A model generated the notes under the pieces. That model was not told the origin of the DNA. It searched no databases and saw only the letters and a program-made list of their open reading frames with translations. DNA of 64,000 nucleotides from Liolophura sinensis (lineage: Eukaryota > Mollusca > Polyplacophora > Chitonida > Chitonidae): assembly GCF_032854445.1 (NCBI RefSeq), contig NC_088304.1:34829551-34893550 (forward strand), given 5' to 3'. Numbering within the stretch: position 1 is the stretch's first letter; the number at the start of each line of letters is the position of its first letter. This document shows positions 34,876 to 45,454 of the stretch, piece after piece. A program made the position numbers and the translations under genes.

Positions 34876-34881
34876 AATAAA
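34876..34881 (+). promoter_or_regulatory. Polyadenylation signal AATAAA of the receptor gene
   Basis: First AATAAA after the stop codon, 312 nt downstream, followed by a GT/T-rich stretch (tttattcctgacttttgt) typical of a downstream element. Confidence 0.65.
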
Positions 34882-34899
34882 GTGCTTTAAGTATTATCA

Positions 34900-36684
34900 T
34901 TGTTTATTCCTGACTTTTGTAAAAAATCTTTCCAGTGTAACACACAAATACAGATGGCAATGTTAGTGTAAATCATAAGTAATGTATGTGTTACATGAAG
35001 ACACATACACGTGTTGGGGATTTTTCACATAATTAATCGTCTTTAGATCAAATAAGGAGAAATTAATACGCTCCATATCAAAAACGTCATTTCCAGGCAA
35101 GTTACATACATACACGATGAGAATTTCAAAATGCCAGAAATCATAAAATAAGCAAAAGAAGTTCAATCAGCGATGACTCCAAGTCACAAATAAACGTAGG
35201 CCTATATCCGGCCCAGCATATGGTGTCACCACGAGCTGCTCCAGCAGCTCGAGGCAGGCAGAGGCTGGCCTTGCCACCAGGTGTCGCCTGTGTCTACAGC
35301 TTTTGGGGGAATCCCCGCTGTTGTCGTGCGTCTTTAAATCAAAAAATAAAGGTTTACCATGTTAAATTATAGGTACATCTTTATCCTGTAATGATCGCAC
35401 TTCGCAGTTAGCCTAACCCGCCGTTAGTCTGACACCACAGCACCAGGAAAAATACATGAGCGTACGTCGCTTGTTCCTCCCAATGGACATTTCACTGAAA
35501 CAACAACAACTTCCACAGTTTACGACAATGCATATTTAGGCTATACGTATGCACAATATGGGATTAAATGGATTTGTTAAATTATTTTTAGTCGATGGAG
35601 CATAGTGATTTCATACATCGAACATATAAGTAAGTAAGGCACATGTACGTAGCCTAACAGCGGCAGTTTAACGAAGGGTGCATCATTCAATGGGAGTAAC
35701 TCGTGTATTTAATTGTCACAACAAACAGAAATACACCTCTGTTTTCTTTCAGTTTTGCCGCGCAAAATCCCAAATAATTATGCCTTTAGCATTTGCATAC
35801 CATTAGAGAAATGCTTAAACATTATGAAATGATCAGTCGATGATGAGAATATTCAAGAAGATAATAAGTAGGGATATTTTAAAACCACTGCTTTAAAAAT
35901 TTTCTAAACTTTCTAAATAAATTTCATTTTAAAAATGCAAACAGGAGTAAATTTTTTGTCGACACATCAAACATGATACTCACAGAAGTTCTCTCCCGAT
36001 TGGACATATTTCTGATATGTTAATTTGCGCCATCTTGCGTACATTTGTTAAAATGCAAAATCCAGGAAAATTTAATATACCGGTAGTCTTGGTTACCAAC
36101 CGCAATGTGGACAATGCGTGTTGGTCAGGCTTATCTCATATTATTATTGCAAAGTTATTGGGCACGTTTTATGCAAATAAGAGATGATTTTGTAAAATGG
36201 CCCATGCGCCGGCCTTGAGCTGCTAGAGTGTGCATTTCTCTTTCTGGAAGTAGGCCTATAGCGGTGGTGTCGTTCACAGGCGATAATCTCCCTCCACGTT
36301 TTATTGTCTATGCAGCAAATTACCGGCAACAAAGAAAATGTAGCGGTCCGCTGCGTCATAATCGTGAAGATGTTTCTTAATAAACTCTATCCGGTTTAGC
36401 CGACTCATTTGCTCTTATAGATAACACTATGGCCCTTTACTCTCGCGCTTTACTCTATACATGTACATTTAAGAAATTACTTATCCTAATTTATGTTTCG
36501 TTTCATTTCATACAGCCGCACCAAAGGAATCCTACAATGATTTATTTATAGGTTTAGAGCACACCGCTGTTTCAGCACAGTACATACCCCTACCTCCAAT
36601 TTTCTTGGCACTCTGAGCCAATGAAACGGCCAGAATGGCCTGAGCTTATGTGCTATATTCAACGAGAACGCCACCAGGTTTTAC
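34900..36684. other. Intergenic stretch without recognised features
   Basis: Only a short palindrome (gagctgctccagcagctc, 35232-35249) and AT-rich non-coding sequence were noted; no exons or shared repeats. Confidence 0.4.
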
Positions 36685-36870
36685 TAAAATAGGGCAAATT
36701 TAAACTGACACCATTGTTCGCTACACAAGCGCTGCAATACGATTTTCGGATGGACATGTCTGGAAAACAGGTGTTTCGGGCTCGAATGGGGGTAGGCGAT
36801 GCTGACCTCGGACTGTTCGACACCGTATCTCGGCTGAAACCTTCGTGCATATAGCGTGCCAAACAACTAT
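36685..36870. repeat. Diverged interspersed repeat, pair member of 38895-39135
   Basis: Shares with 38895-39135, in order, aatttaaactg/agatttaacctg, then gattttcggatggacatgtc, tggaaaacagg, and further matches downstream (gacaccgtatctcg / gacaccatttctcg). Both copies give related minus-strand peptides (CFPDMSI / CFPDISI), but neither shows a convincing protein. Confidence 0.45.
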
Positions 36871-37377
36871 TCATAGTTTGTTTCCATTATAAACTACACA
36901 ACTAAGGATTGTTACGATCATCCTCTCTACGGTACAATGGCAACGCTGAAATATGTCAGAGGAGTGGACGGTGTCGTTATGGCTGGTTGCTAATGTGTAT
37001 GGGGCCAGATTCTATTGACCCATCGTTCCACTAGCCGAGTGAATGATGAATGGCCAATAAACCGGTGCACGTACATGCCAGTGGTGAACTATCCTAAAAT
37101 ATGGCATGTTGCTTTCCCACCGGACCCATTAATGGACAGCTAGGGTAAACATAGTCTCCCACTACGATTTCCGTCTTATTACCATTTGATGTACTGTATA
37201 ATGTGACCACGTCTGCAAACAATCAGCGCGTAGGCTTTACCTGCGTGTATTTTAATGTATTTTATACAAAATAATCAAGCCTGTCTTCTTCAAAATGTAA
37301 TTTTGTACATGCTTAGATCGGCTTTTAACGTTTTGAGCGTTTAACACTACACTTGCTTCAACGTCTATGCATATGAC
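36871..37377. other. Intergenic stretch without recognised features
   Basis: No coding, RNA or repeat signature seen. Confidence 0.4.
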
Positions 37378-37515
37378 TGCGGTTATTACCCCGGGCTCTG
37401 TCCGGTTTTCTCCCACCATTATGCTGGCCGCCGTTGTATATAAGAGAAATATTCTTGAGTACGACGTAAAACATAAATAAATAAATAAATAAATAGGTAA
37501 ATAAATAAATAAAGA
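37378..37515 (+). mobile_element. SINE family A, 3' half
   Basis: Contains cgggctctgtccggttttct, accattatgctggccgccgt, gaaatattcttgagtacgac, gtaaaacataaataaataa and an extended AAAT tail. Confidence 0.85.
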
Positions 37516-38217
37516 TATGACTACGTCTATTGCAACATTGATACATGCGTATTACTACGTTCATGACATTGTCCATGTCACAGTTATACGCTATACTGAT
37601 AGTACCGGTTTCAACTTTCACAACGACGTGTATACTGGGGAAAGTGTCCAACATAATATAGGCCTGCCTCGGTTTGTAATTAGGTATGTGTGTGATAACG
37701 TACATAATCATACCCATACAGGTACATGTGACAATGGCCATGCAAGTTTATTCCAAAATGTGTGACAATATCCACGACGATTCCTAAATTTGTGATAATG
37801 GCAAGTTTCATACCTAGTTGTTTGTGATACTCTCCGCGTTTATCCCCAATTTTGTCACAAGTAATTAACATTCCTATTTATGTCTACATGTGGGTTTCTG
37901 CATTCAAGTGACCATGATTATACTTATGATTGTTATATTTAATCGGGGTTTAATGGTGTGTTCAAACGTCTTTTCAGCTGTCCGGTTTATTGGTGAATGA
38001 TACTTACGTCTGCCTCCTTAAACTAGAATATTGACAAATTTGTAAGTCTTCTGTTTGTTCAGAGACCTGTATGCCTAACGTCTAAATACGTTTGAAAAAG
38101 TCTGCTTTTCATCATCTTTTTCCACTAACGGTCGTAAGAATAAAAGACAAGAATTCATAATTTCCTGAGTAGCTATATCTTTTGTCTCTCTTCCATCTTT
38201 GGTTAGATTTACTGCCA
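37516..38217. other. Intergenic stretch without recognised features
   Basis: AT-rich; gataatggc/tgtgacaa-type short motifs recur near 37730-37860 but no defined array. Confidence 0.35.
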
Positions 38218-38290
38218 ATATTATTTATTTTATTTGATTAGTGTTTTACGCCGTACTCAAAATATTATTCATTTGATTGATGGCGAACGC
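38218..38290 (-). mobile_element. SINE family A, tail fragment
   Basis: Reverse-complement tail: tattttatttgattagtgtt, ttacgccgtactcaaaatat, then gatggcgaacgc. The rest of the element is not recognisable. Confidence 0.65.
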
Positions 38291-38671
38291 TTATTGTTGC
38301 AAAGGACCTACGAATAGTGAAAATGATATATTATATGAATTCCTTGCCAAAGTTCGGGATTGAACCAGCGCCTCATGTGTCTGTCATTACTTATCCTCTC
38401 TATAAAACAAAATAACAGCCATTATGTATATAGACGTTTCTAATCGGATCTGGTTTCATCTTATTTTACTAATTGGTATCTAACGTCGAAATCTGACATC
38501 TCATTTACACTATGCCCAGGCCGGAGGAAGCCGGAGAAAACCACCAACTTTTGCCAAAATAGTAAGGAACTTGCTGGTACAACGCAAGCGATGTCCAATG
38601 ACATTCATGTGTGTCCACCGAAGAGGAAATTGTCGTCCAATCATTGCCACTATACAAAGCCGGGAGAACAG

Positions 38672-38750
38672 GAACGGGTGGGGGGTGTGGGGGGGGGAGG
38701 TGGGGTGGGGTGGGGGGGGGGAGGTGGGGTGGGGGGGGTGGTTGCTGGGC
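38672..38750 (+). repeat. G-rich tract with G-quadruplex potential
   Basis: Many runs of 4-11 G separated by single T or A (gtggggggtgtgggggggg, ggtggggtggggtgggg). It is long enough for several overlapping G4 motifs. Such tracts are also sites of assembly error. Confidence 0.85.
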
Positions 38751-38894
38751 TACTTAAATGCATGTCTGAGAAGAAGGATCTGTGTTTAACCTCCTCTCCG
38801 CTTTCTAAGCCAGTGGAAAGGCCCGGATTGTCTGTTGTGACCGTATATGTTATACACGCTCTCTGTACCTCAGAGCACCTGTATCTGACATGTA

Positions 38895-39135
38895 CATTTC
38901 ATCACGTTTCACAAGCAGCAGGCAGATTTAACCTGGCAGCACTGCTCGCCAGCCAAACTATATAACATGATTGTGAAATTGATATGTCTGGAAAACAAGC
39001 GCTTAATCCAGACTGAATGGCCAAATTTGGTATGCTGTAGGTGCCACCGGCCTGGAAATGGAGGTGTGCGCTAAGTATGGGCCTGTTGACATTTGGCTCG
39101 GAATACATGACACCATTTCTCGACGGACACCTCGT
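38895..39135. repeat. Diverged interspersed repeat, pair member of 36685-36870
   Basis: See the partner copy; the shared core is tgtctggaaaaca with flanking similarity over about 150 bp. Superfamily unknown. Confidence 0.45.
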
Positions 39136-39589
39136 GCTATATCGCGTAATCTGTAAAACATTGTCTAACCAATACAAAGCTTTTATCATTATTGCCAAAA
39201 GTCGTTGCAATGGATACCTGGTTGAGAAGCAGAACTATCACGCTATAAGAGATCTCGTGACAATGTCAGAGGTAACATTGATTTAACGCCTGCGATTTCT
39301 CTCACTATTTTCAAAGCATTTTATGGCCGTTTAGCGTTTTAGCCAGCGTATGCCTATGTATGAAAAATTTGGCAAATACACTAATGTACGTCGAGTAAGT
39401 TATGAGTAAGTCTTGTGTAAAGTTGGAGTCCATCACTGAAGCACACTGGACCTACGTGGCAGTACGGCGAGGTAGTCGAAAACATGTACGTTATACGATC
39501 GTAGCCACACGTCCCTTGTAAATTACTCATAAGTCGTTGATAAGATGTTGGTGCTGCAATGTCCAGTGCAGTTGTGTATGGAAGACTAA

Positions 39590-40035
39590 TGCAGCCACTG
39601 TTTTAATAACCCGCGGCTCGAGAACTAGAGAACCCCCACAATAGCTAAAACCGCGCCAAGATAATAACGTTTGCTTTTCTCTAGTCTCTGATTCTCGCCA
39701 TGTCAAAAACCCGCAGGTCTGTAACTCGAGAATAATAGGCGGCAAAGACCTTTAGTTTTCCGAGAGTTTTCGAGAGACAAAACACAGTTCCACAAAAACA
39801 TTACTACAGGTACTATTTTTTGTTATTCTTGCGCGGTCTGTCAACAGCGAGGTTAGAAGTAATATCGCGCGGTTTGACTTATCTCGCGATCTCGAGTAGC
39901 ATGTCCTGTCATAAAATCCGCGGTTCGAGAACACGAGAGTGGAGATTAGCAAAAACCACGCGAGTTTTTTGTAATTCTCGCGTGGTTTAAGGTCGCGCGG
40001 TTTTACTAATATCGCGTTCTCGAGTAACATCCGTC
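39590..40035. repeat. CpG-rich block of inverted and direct ~35-bp modules (foldback-like)
   Basis: A module of the type ctcgagaac, about 15-20 nt, then ttagcaaaaccgcgc occurs on the plus strand (near 39616 and 39925) and on the minus strand (gcgcggtttgacttatctcg near 39867, gcgcggttttactaatatcg near 39995). A perfect 12-nt hairpin (aaaccacgcgag 39953-39964 with ctcgcgtggttt 39977-39988) lies inside. CpG density is far above the surroundings. Confidence 0.7.
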
Positions 40036-40344
40036 TTCCATAACTGATTAGAATCGAGTAGTACCCTTTTATTGGCTACGACACGTGATTGTCAGCTACA
40101 CACCGCTGTGCGTTAGTCATAAGCTATACCGTCGTTGGGCATAAGTTGTCAACGCCGGCAAAACGCTAAGAATTCGTTGGTATATACGTTCTATATAAGT
40201 TACCAATACATTATAAATACGCTATGTATACGCCTAAAACTGAAAAAAAAAATTGATAATTCTGCGTCTGATAGTGTTTTAGAGAAATTTTCATGCGTAG
40301 GCATATGCTTTCTAAATGTCAAGGCGTGACAGGGCTACCAGAGC

Positions 40345-40560
40345 AATTTATTCATTAAATCCCATTGGTGTTAAACTCGTCAATGTTTCACCTGTATGAC
40401 GAAGGCCGGGTATATATGGGAGGAGGAAACCGGAGTGAACCACCGTCGTTTGCCAGGTACATGACAAATATCCAGGCTTGAAAAGCCGCAGTCGAACAAA
40501 AGCGAGAGCTGGAGTCGAGCCAGTCACAAGACGGATCAAGAATAGGCCTCCTGTGATAAC
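40345..40560 (-). mobile_element. Possible diverged tRNA-SINE-like element
   Basis: Reading plus strand, cattggtgttaaactcgtca, ggaggaggaaaccggagtga, accaccgtcgtttgccagg and gagtcgagccagtcacaag are arranged like the reverse complement of a SINE body with a head, but similarity to family A is weak. Confidence 0.35.
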
Positions 40561-40881
40561 TTTCACTACTTCGCCATCGACAAAATACTCTATCGTCTCA
40601 ATTCAAAAACACGTCAACAAACAATAAAGGAATGACAAGTAAAACCTTGATCCAAGGTTTTTACTTGCAAATTAGCACTTTCCACCTGATAGAAGAATAT
40701 ATACAACTCAACAATTTTCCGCGATATTTTTCGTAGAGCACCATATTAGGGTGGTCTAACCTGGAGAGGGTCATCCCCCCAAAAAAACAATCAATACGGT
40801 TCCGCCAAAGTGAAATGATTAGGTTTTGTCAAAGTTGTCGCGGCAATGCAATGCTGACATTAATTTACAGCTAAATGAATG

Positions 40882-41095
40882 TATAATGCATGGTACACAC
40901 ATGACGTACTCCATAGTTTTGGTTACAGAAAATAATACATGGTACACACATGACGTACTCCGTAGTTTTGGTTACAGAAAATAATACATGGTACACACAT
41001 GACGTACTCCGTAGTTTTGGTTACAGAAAATAATACATGGAACACACATGACGTACTCCGTAGTTTTGGTTACAGAAAATAATATATGGTACGCA
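40882..41095. repeat. 49-bp tandem repeat, about 4.3 copies
   Basis: Unit: catggtacacacatgacgta, ctccgtagttttggttacag, aaaataata. Copies begin at 40889, 40938, 40987 and 41036 and are almost identical. Confidence 0.95.
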
Positions 41096-42069
41096 AAACA
41101 ATACGCAACGCTACCGAATACCAAATAATATGAAGACTGTATGATCCAAAATGAGTGAAATTGTGAAGTCTTGCACCGTCCTAACGTGATATACATGAAA
41201 ATATGCAGAGATGAAGCTGCGCTGTAACAACCCTCTCACTTCACCCCCTCGGCAAGGGTGCACATAAAAACGGGGTTCCACAAATATGGAATACTGGGTA
41301 CGTTCACAACAGCCCTCTTTTGGAGACTCTTGTATCATAGGCAAAGAAAAAACTAAAATAAAATATATATGAAATGAAAGATAAACTGTCCAGCAAAAGT
41401 TCGATTTATTTCTTGAGAACATTACCTCAGAAAAATAGTTTTAAATATCAGATTCTACGGTGGTCTGTAGTGACACAGCGGCAAATCTGCGAAGTCACAT
41501 TCAGATTTTTTACTAGAAATTGTTAGTTTCAAGACGCATTCGGTGAATGCATTCATAGATCTATACGTTTACATTTGGAAGGATGAAATCTAACCGTTTC
41601 TGTGTGTTAAGTGACAAATACCTCACGTGACGTCACTCACGTGATCAGAAAAGGTCACCGCAGAGCCCGAAGTTTCATATGCATTCTACCGAGTTAAAAA
41701 ATTCTAAAAAAAAAAAAATAAATCCAACTAATTTTCTGGACAGTTTTTAAATTTCCTTCATCTGACATCGGCTATACTTCACGTTAGTGTACTTTTCTTT
41801 GGCTATAACAATTTTAAGCTACAAAGTCAAATATGACCTTGCACCCAGCGAAAGTGGGTCACTCACATCCACCACAATATAAAACGGTCTAAGGTTTCAG
41901 ATATTAAATATCACGAACTATCTCTCCAATGTGTTTACATTTGCCCCAGAGCACAGAACAAGCACTACCAAACCGGATATGAACTCTGATCTGAGAAAGT
42001 AGGTCAAAAGTCAGATCGACTACAGATATGTACATCAGAACTTGTGAGAATCAAAACTGGATATTCCCC
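41096..42069. other. Intergenic stretch without recognised features
   Basis: No coding or RNA signature seen; contains A runs near 41711. Confidence 0.4.
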
Positions 42070-43015
42070 TAGAGAGGCATAACTTATACCATTATAGAGG
42101 CATAACTTATACCATTATAGAGGCATAGCTCATACCATTAGAGAGGCATAACTTATACCATTATAGAGGCACAGCTCATACCATTAGAGAGGCATACCTT
42201 ATACCATTAGAGAGACATAACTTATACCATTAGACAAACATAGCTTATACCATTAGAGAGGCATAACTTATACCATTAGACAAACATAACTTATACCATT
42301 AGAGAGGCATAGCTCATACCATTAGAGAGGCATACCTTATACCATTAGAGAGGCATAACTTATACCACTAGAGGAGCAAACCTTATATCATTAGAGAGAA
42401 ACAGATTATACCATTGGAGAGGCATAACTTATACCCTTAAGCTTATACCATTAGAGAGGCATAACAGATACCATGAGAGAGGCATAACCATTAGAGAGGC
42501 ATAATTTATACCATTAGACAAGCATAGCTTATACCATTAGAGAGGCATAACTTATACCATTAGACAAACATAGCTTATATCATTAGAGAGGCATAACTTA
42601 TACCATTAGACAAACATAGCTTATACCATTAGAGAGGCATAACTTATACCATTAGACAAACATAGCTTATACCATTAGAGAGGCATAACTTATACCATAC
42701 CAGGGGAACAGCTTATACCATACCAGAGGAACAGCTTATACCATTAGAGAGGCATAACTTATACCATTAGAGAGACATAACTTATACCATTAGAGAGGCA
42801 TAACTTATACCATTAGAGAGGCATATCTTATACGATTAGAGAGGCATATCATACCATTAGAGAGGCATATCTTATACCATTAGAGAGCCATAACTTATAC
42901 CATTAGATAGGCATAACTTATACCATTAGACAAACATAGGTTATACCATTAGATAGGCATAGCTTATACCCCTAGAGAGGCATAACTTATACGACTAGAG
43001 AGGCATAACTTATCA
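42070..43015. repeat. 23-bp tandem array, about 40 copies
   Basis: Unit: cattagagaggcataactta plus tac, with variants such as gacaaacatagcttatac. Continuous with small indels. Confidence 0.95.
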
Positions 43016-43040
43016 GTCAAATTCCAAAACTATACATAAA

Positions 43041-43046
43041 TTTATT
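43041..43046 (-). promoter_or_regulatory. Weak candidate polyadenylation signal for PGAM5
   Basis: AATAAA on the minus strand (tttatt on plus). It is about 2.4 kb downstream of the PGAM5 stop codon; no nearer minus-strand AATAAA was noticed. A long 3' UTR would have to include the 53-bp and CAGA arrays, so this is tentative. Confidence 0.2.
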
Positions 43047-43585
43047 CATAGACTTTTCAGTAACAAGAAATAGAGGACAGACAGACGGATGACCAATACA
43101 GTACATTTTTGGTGAAAAATGTACGGTCGCCAGACTATATGGTACATGTAGCCAAGGTGCAAAACTGAAACGATGTTTTTAACTTGTCTTGATACACTCT
43201 GGGAAATACCTGTAGATTGCACCTCATTTCCTATGTTGTCTACATACATACACAGCTGTCCTCCTAAGGTATAGAACAATAAAATCGTATCACATTTGTT
43301 TCATAAAAAAAATCTGTCCATCATAAAATACTCAGAAAAAATATAAGACTGTGATTTGAGGTATGTGATTGTTGATGTGGAGACAAGAAAATATATTACG
43401 TAGTGATCAGGTATTTCATGGAAAGACGTGCAAATTTTCAATAGCTGCGACATTCCACAAGATGTCAACCGTATATGATCTGGTGATGTCCTGCACTCAA
43501 GGCCATCTTTAAATGAATGTCCATGTTAAAAGATAGGTTGTCATTCAATTTCATTCAAATCCAGGAATGATTCTTCAATAAAGGT

Positions 43586-43945
43586 GCCGACAGACAGACA
43601 AACAGACAAACAAGCAGAAAGATAGACAAACAAGCAGAAAGATAGACAAACAAGCAGAGGCAGACAGACAGACAGACAAGCAGACAGACAAACACAAAAA
43701 TAGACAGACAAGCAGAAAGACAGACAGACAAGCAGAGACAGGCAGACAGACAAGCAGAAACAGGCAGACAGACAAGTATACAGACAGACAGGCAAGGATA
43801 AAGATAGACAGACAAGCAGAAAGATAGACAGACAAGCAGAAAGATAGACAGACAAGCAGACAGACAGACAGACAGACAAGCAGACAAACAGACATCCAGA
43901 CAAGCAGACAGACACACAAGCTGAAAGACAGACAGACAAGCAAAT
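43586..43945. repeat. Degenerate CAGA-rich tandem repeat
   Basis: Mixtures of gacagacaagcagaaagata and gacagacagacaagcaga. Minus-strand frames read as Cys/Leu/Ser-rich peptides in all three frames, which is diagnostic of a 4n-type microsatellite rather than a gene. Confidence 0.95.
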
Positions 43946-44872
43946 ACATAACCTCCTTAGCTGAGATAATAAATCAACCACCACTGATTTACAGTGTATT
44001 ATATCTGTGGTCAGCCTTTCATGGTGGGAAAAGAGATGGCCCTTTAAGTGCTAAATACAAAAAAAAAACACAATCAAAACATTACTTACAAAACCAGTTT
44101 CAACTAGATCCTGAGAAAGCCTGTCCAAAGTCACTTTTTGGCTCAAGTCATAACTATTAAGTGGTTTAACACTTACTTTATATGACCTAAAACTTTGCCA
44201 CCCTGAAGTACATTTTTAGTCCGCAACTTACATTTTTTCAGCAGGGTATCATCCTACATTACAAACAAGCCTCAACACACCATTCTGAGATAAATGAAAC
44301 CCTCAGAATCCGCCAAAATGAGCAACTTAGTCATGGACGAAATTGTAGGTCAAATGTGCTATTACTGAACAGATAAAAGTTTTAGAAAAGTTTATCACAT
44401 AACAAGCGTTTGATGTCAAAGAACTAATGACAAGACAAAATAAGAACTGTGGCAAAGTTCTCAAACTCTGACTAGAGGTCACGCATCTTGCTGTGGAATT
44501 CACACATCCACCTGATCTATTCTTTGTGCTACTCAAAAGTGAATCTCTAGGACCATTTCACATGTAAGCAGGACATGCACTGTTACCATGGCAACCATGG
44601 CAACTATCAGGGACAGATCTTATCATTAGGCCTACTGCCTGACTGCCATGGTATGTTTGCTTAAGTAAAAATCAGGCATCTGATGTCAATGTTTGCATTC
44701 ATGTCTGAGTTTAGTCTTTCACAATCTCATGCCATCTCATGCTGCCTGGCGTCTTGTGGACAGTCCGGAATTGGAGCAGACAAAGTTCCAGAACAACAAC
44801 CACATATACGTTTATGCCTCTCACGACTGATTGGCTATCACTACCTGACATGCATGGAAAGTTCAGTGGGGT
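43946..44872. other. Non-coding stretch downstream of PGAM5
   Basis: No exon found; may include PGAM5 3' UTR if that is long. Confidence 0.35.
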
Positions 44873-45230
44873 TAGAGTGATGAGGCAGAAAGTGATGTCA
44901 GGAAACATAACAACACTGTTGGGGTCACGGTGATGAGGCAGAAAGTGATGTCAGGAAACACAACAACATTACTGGGGTCACAGTGATGAGGCAGAAAGTG
45001 ATGTTTGGAAACACAACATCATTACTGGGGTCACAGTGATGAGGTATAAAGTGATGTTAGGAAACATCAATACTGTTGGGGTCACGGTGATGAGGCAGAA
45101 AGTGATGTCAGGAAACACAACAACACTGATGGGGTCACAGTGATGAGGCAGAAAGTGATGTCAGGAAACACAACAACACTGTTGGGATCATGGTGATGAG
45201 GCAGAAAGTGATGTTAGAAAACACCATGTC
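44873..45230. repeat. 53-bp tandem array, about 6.5 copies
   Basis: Unit: ggggtcacagtgatgaggca, gaaagtgatgtcaggaaaca, caacaacactgtt. Periods of 53 measured at 44881, 44934 and 44987. Lies 230 bp or more beyond the PGAM5 stop. Confidence 0.95.
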
Positions 45231-45454
45231 AAGCTTGTCTAGTAGTGTAACTGAGGTAAAGCGAGGGTAGAGAGTGGCACGTGCGCTGTACGGAGTCTAG
45301 GGTACAACTTATATTCTGTTGTTGTATTTGCAACTTGTGATCAGCTCCGCTACCTGACTGTCCACAAAATGCCTCGTCTGAAATGCTAGACTAGTCACAG
45401 CCTCTACATACTTATTAACATAGTACCTAATGATGGCCTAACTACTGTCTTTCA

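Noticed and set aside
36659-39210. Minus-strand proteins sharing a CFPDxSI motif
   Set aside because: Similarity is explained by a diverged interspersed repeat pair; no further domain or splice pattern.
42070-43015. CRISPR-like array
   Set aside because: Head-to-tail repeats without unique spacers, in animal DNA.
43541-43984. Cys/Leu-rich minus-strand proteins
   Set aside because: All three frames give the same composition from a CAGA-type microsatellite.
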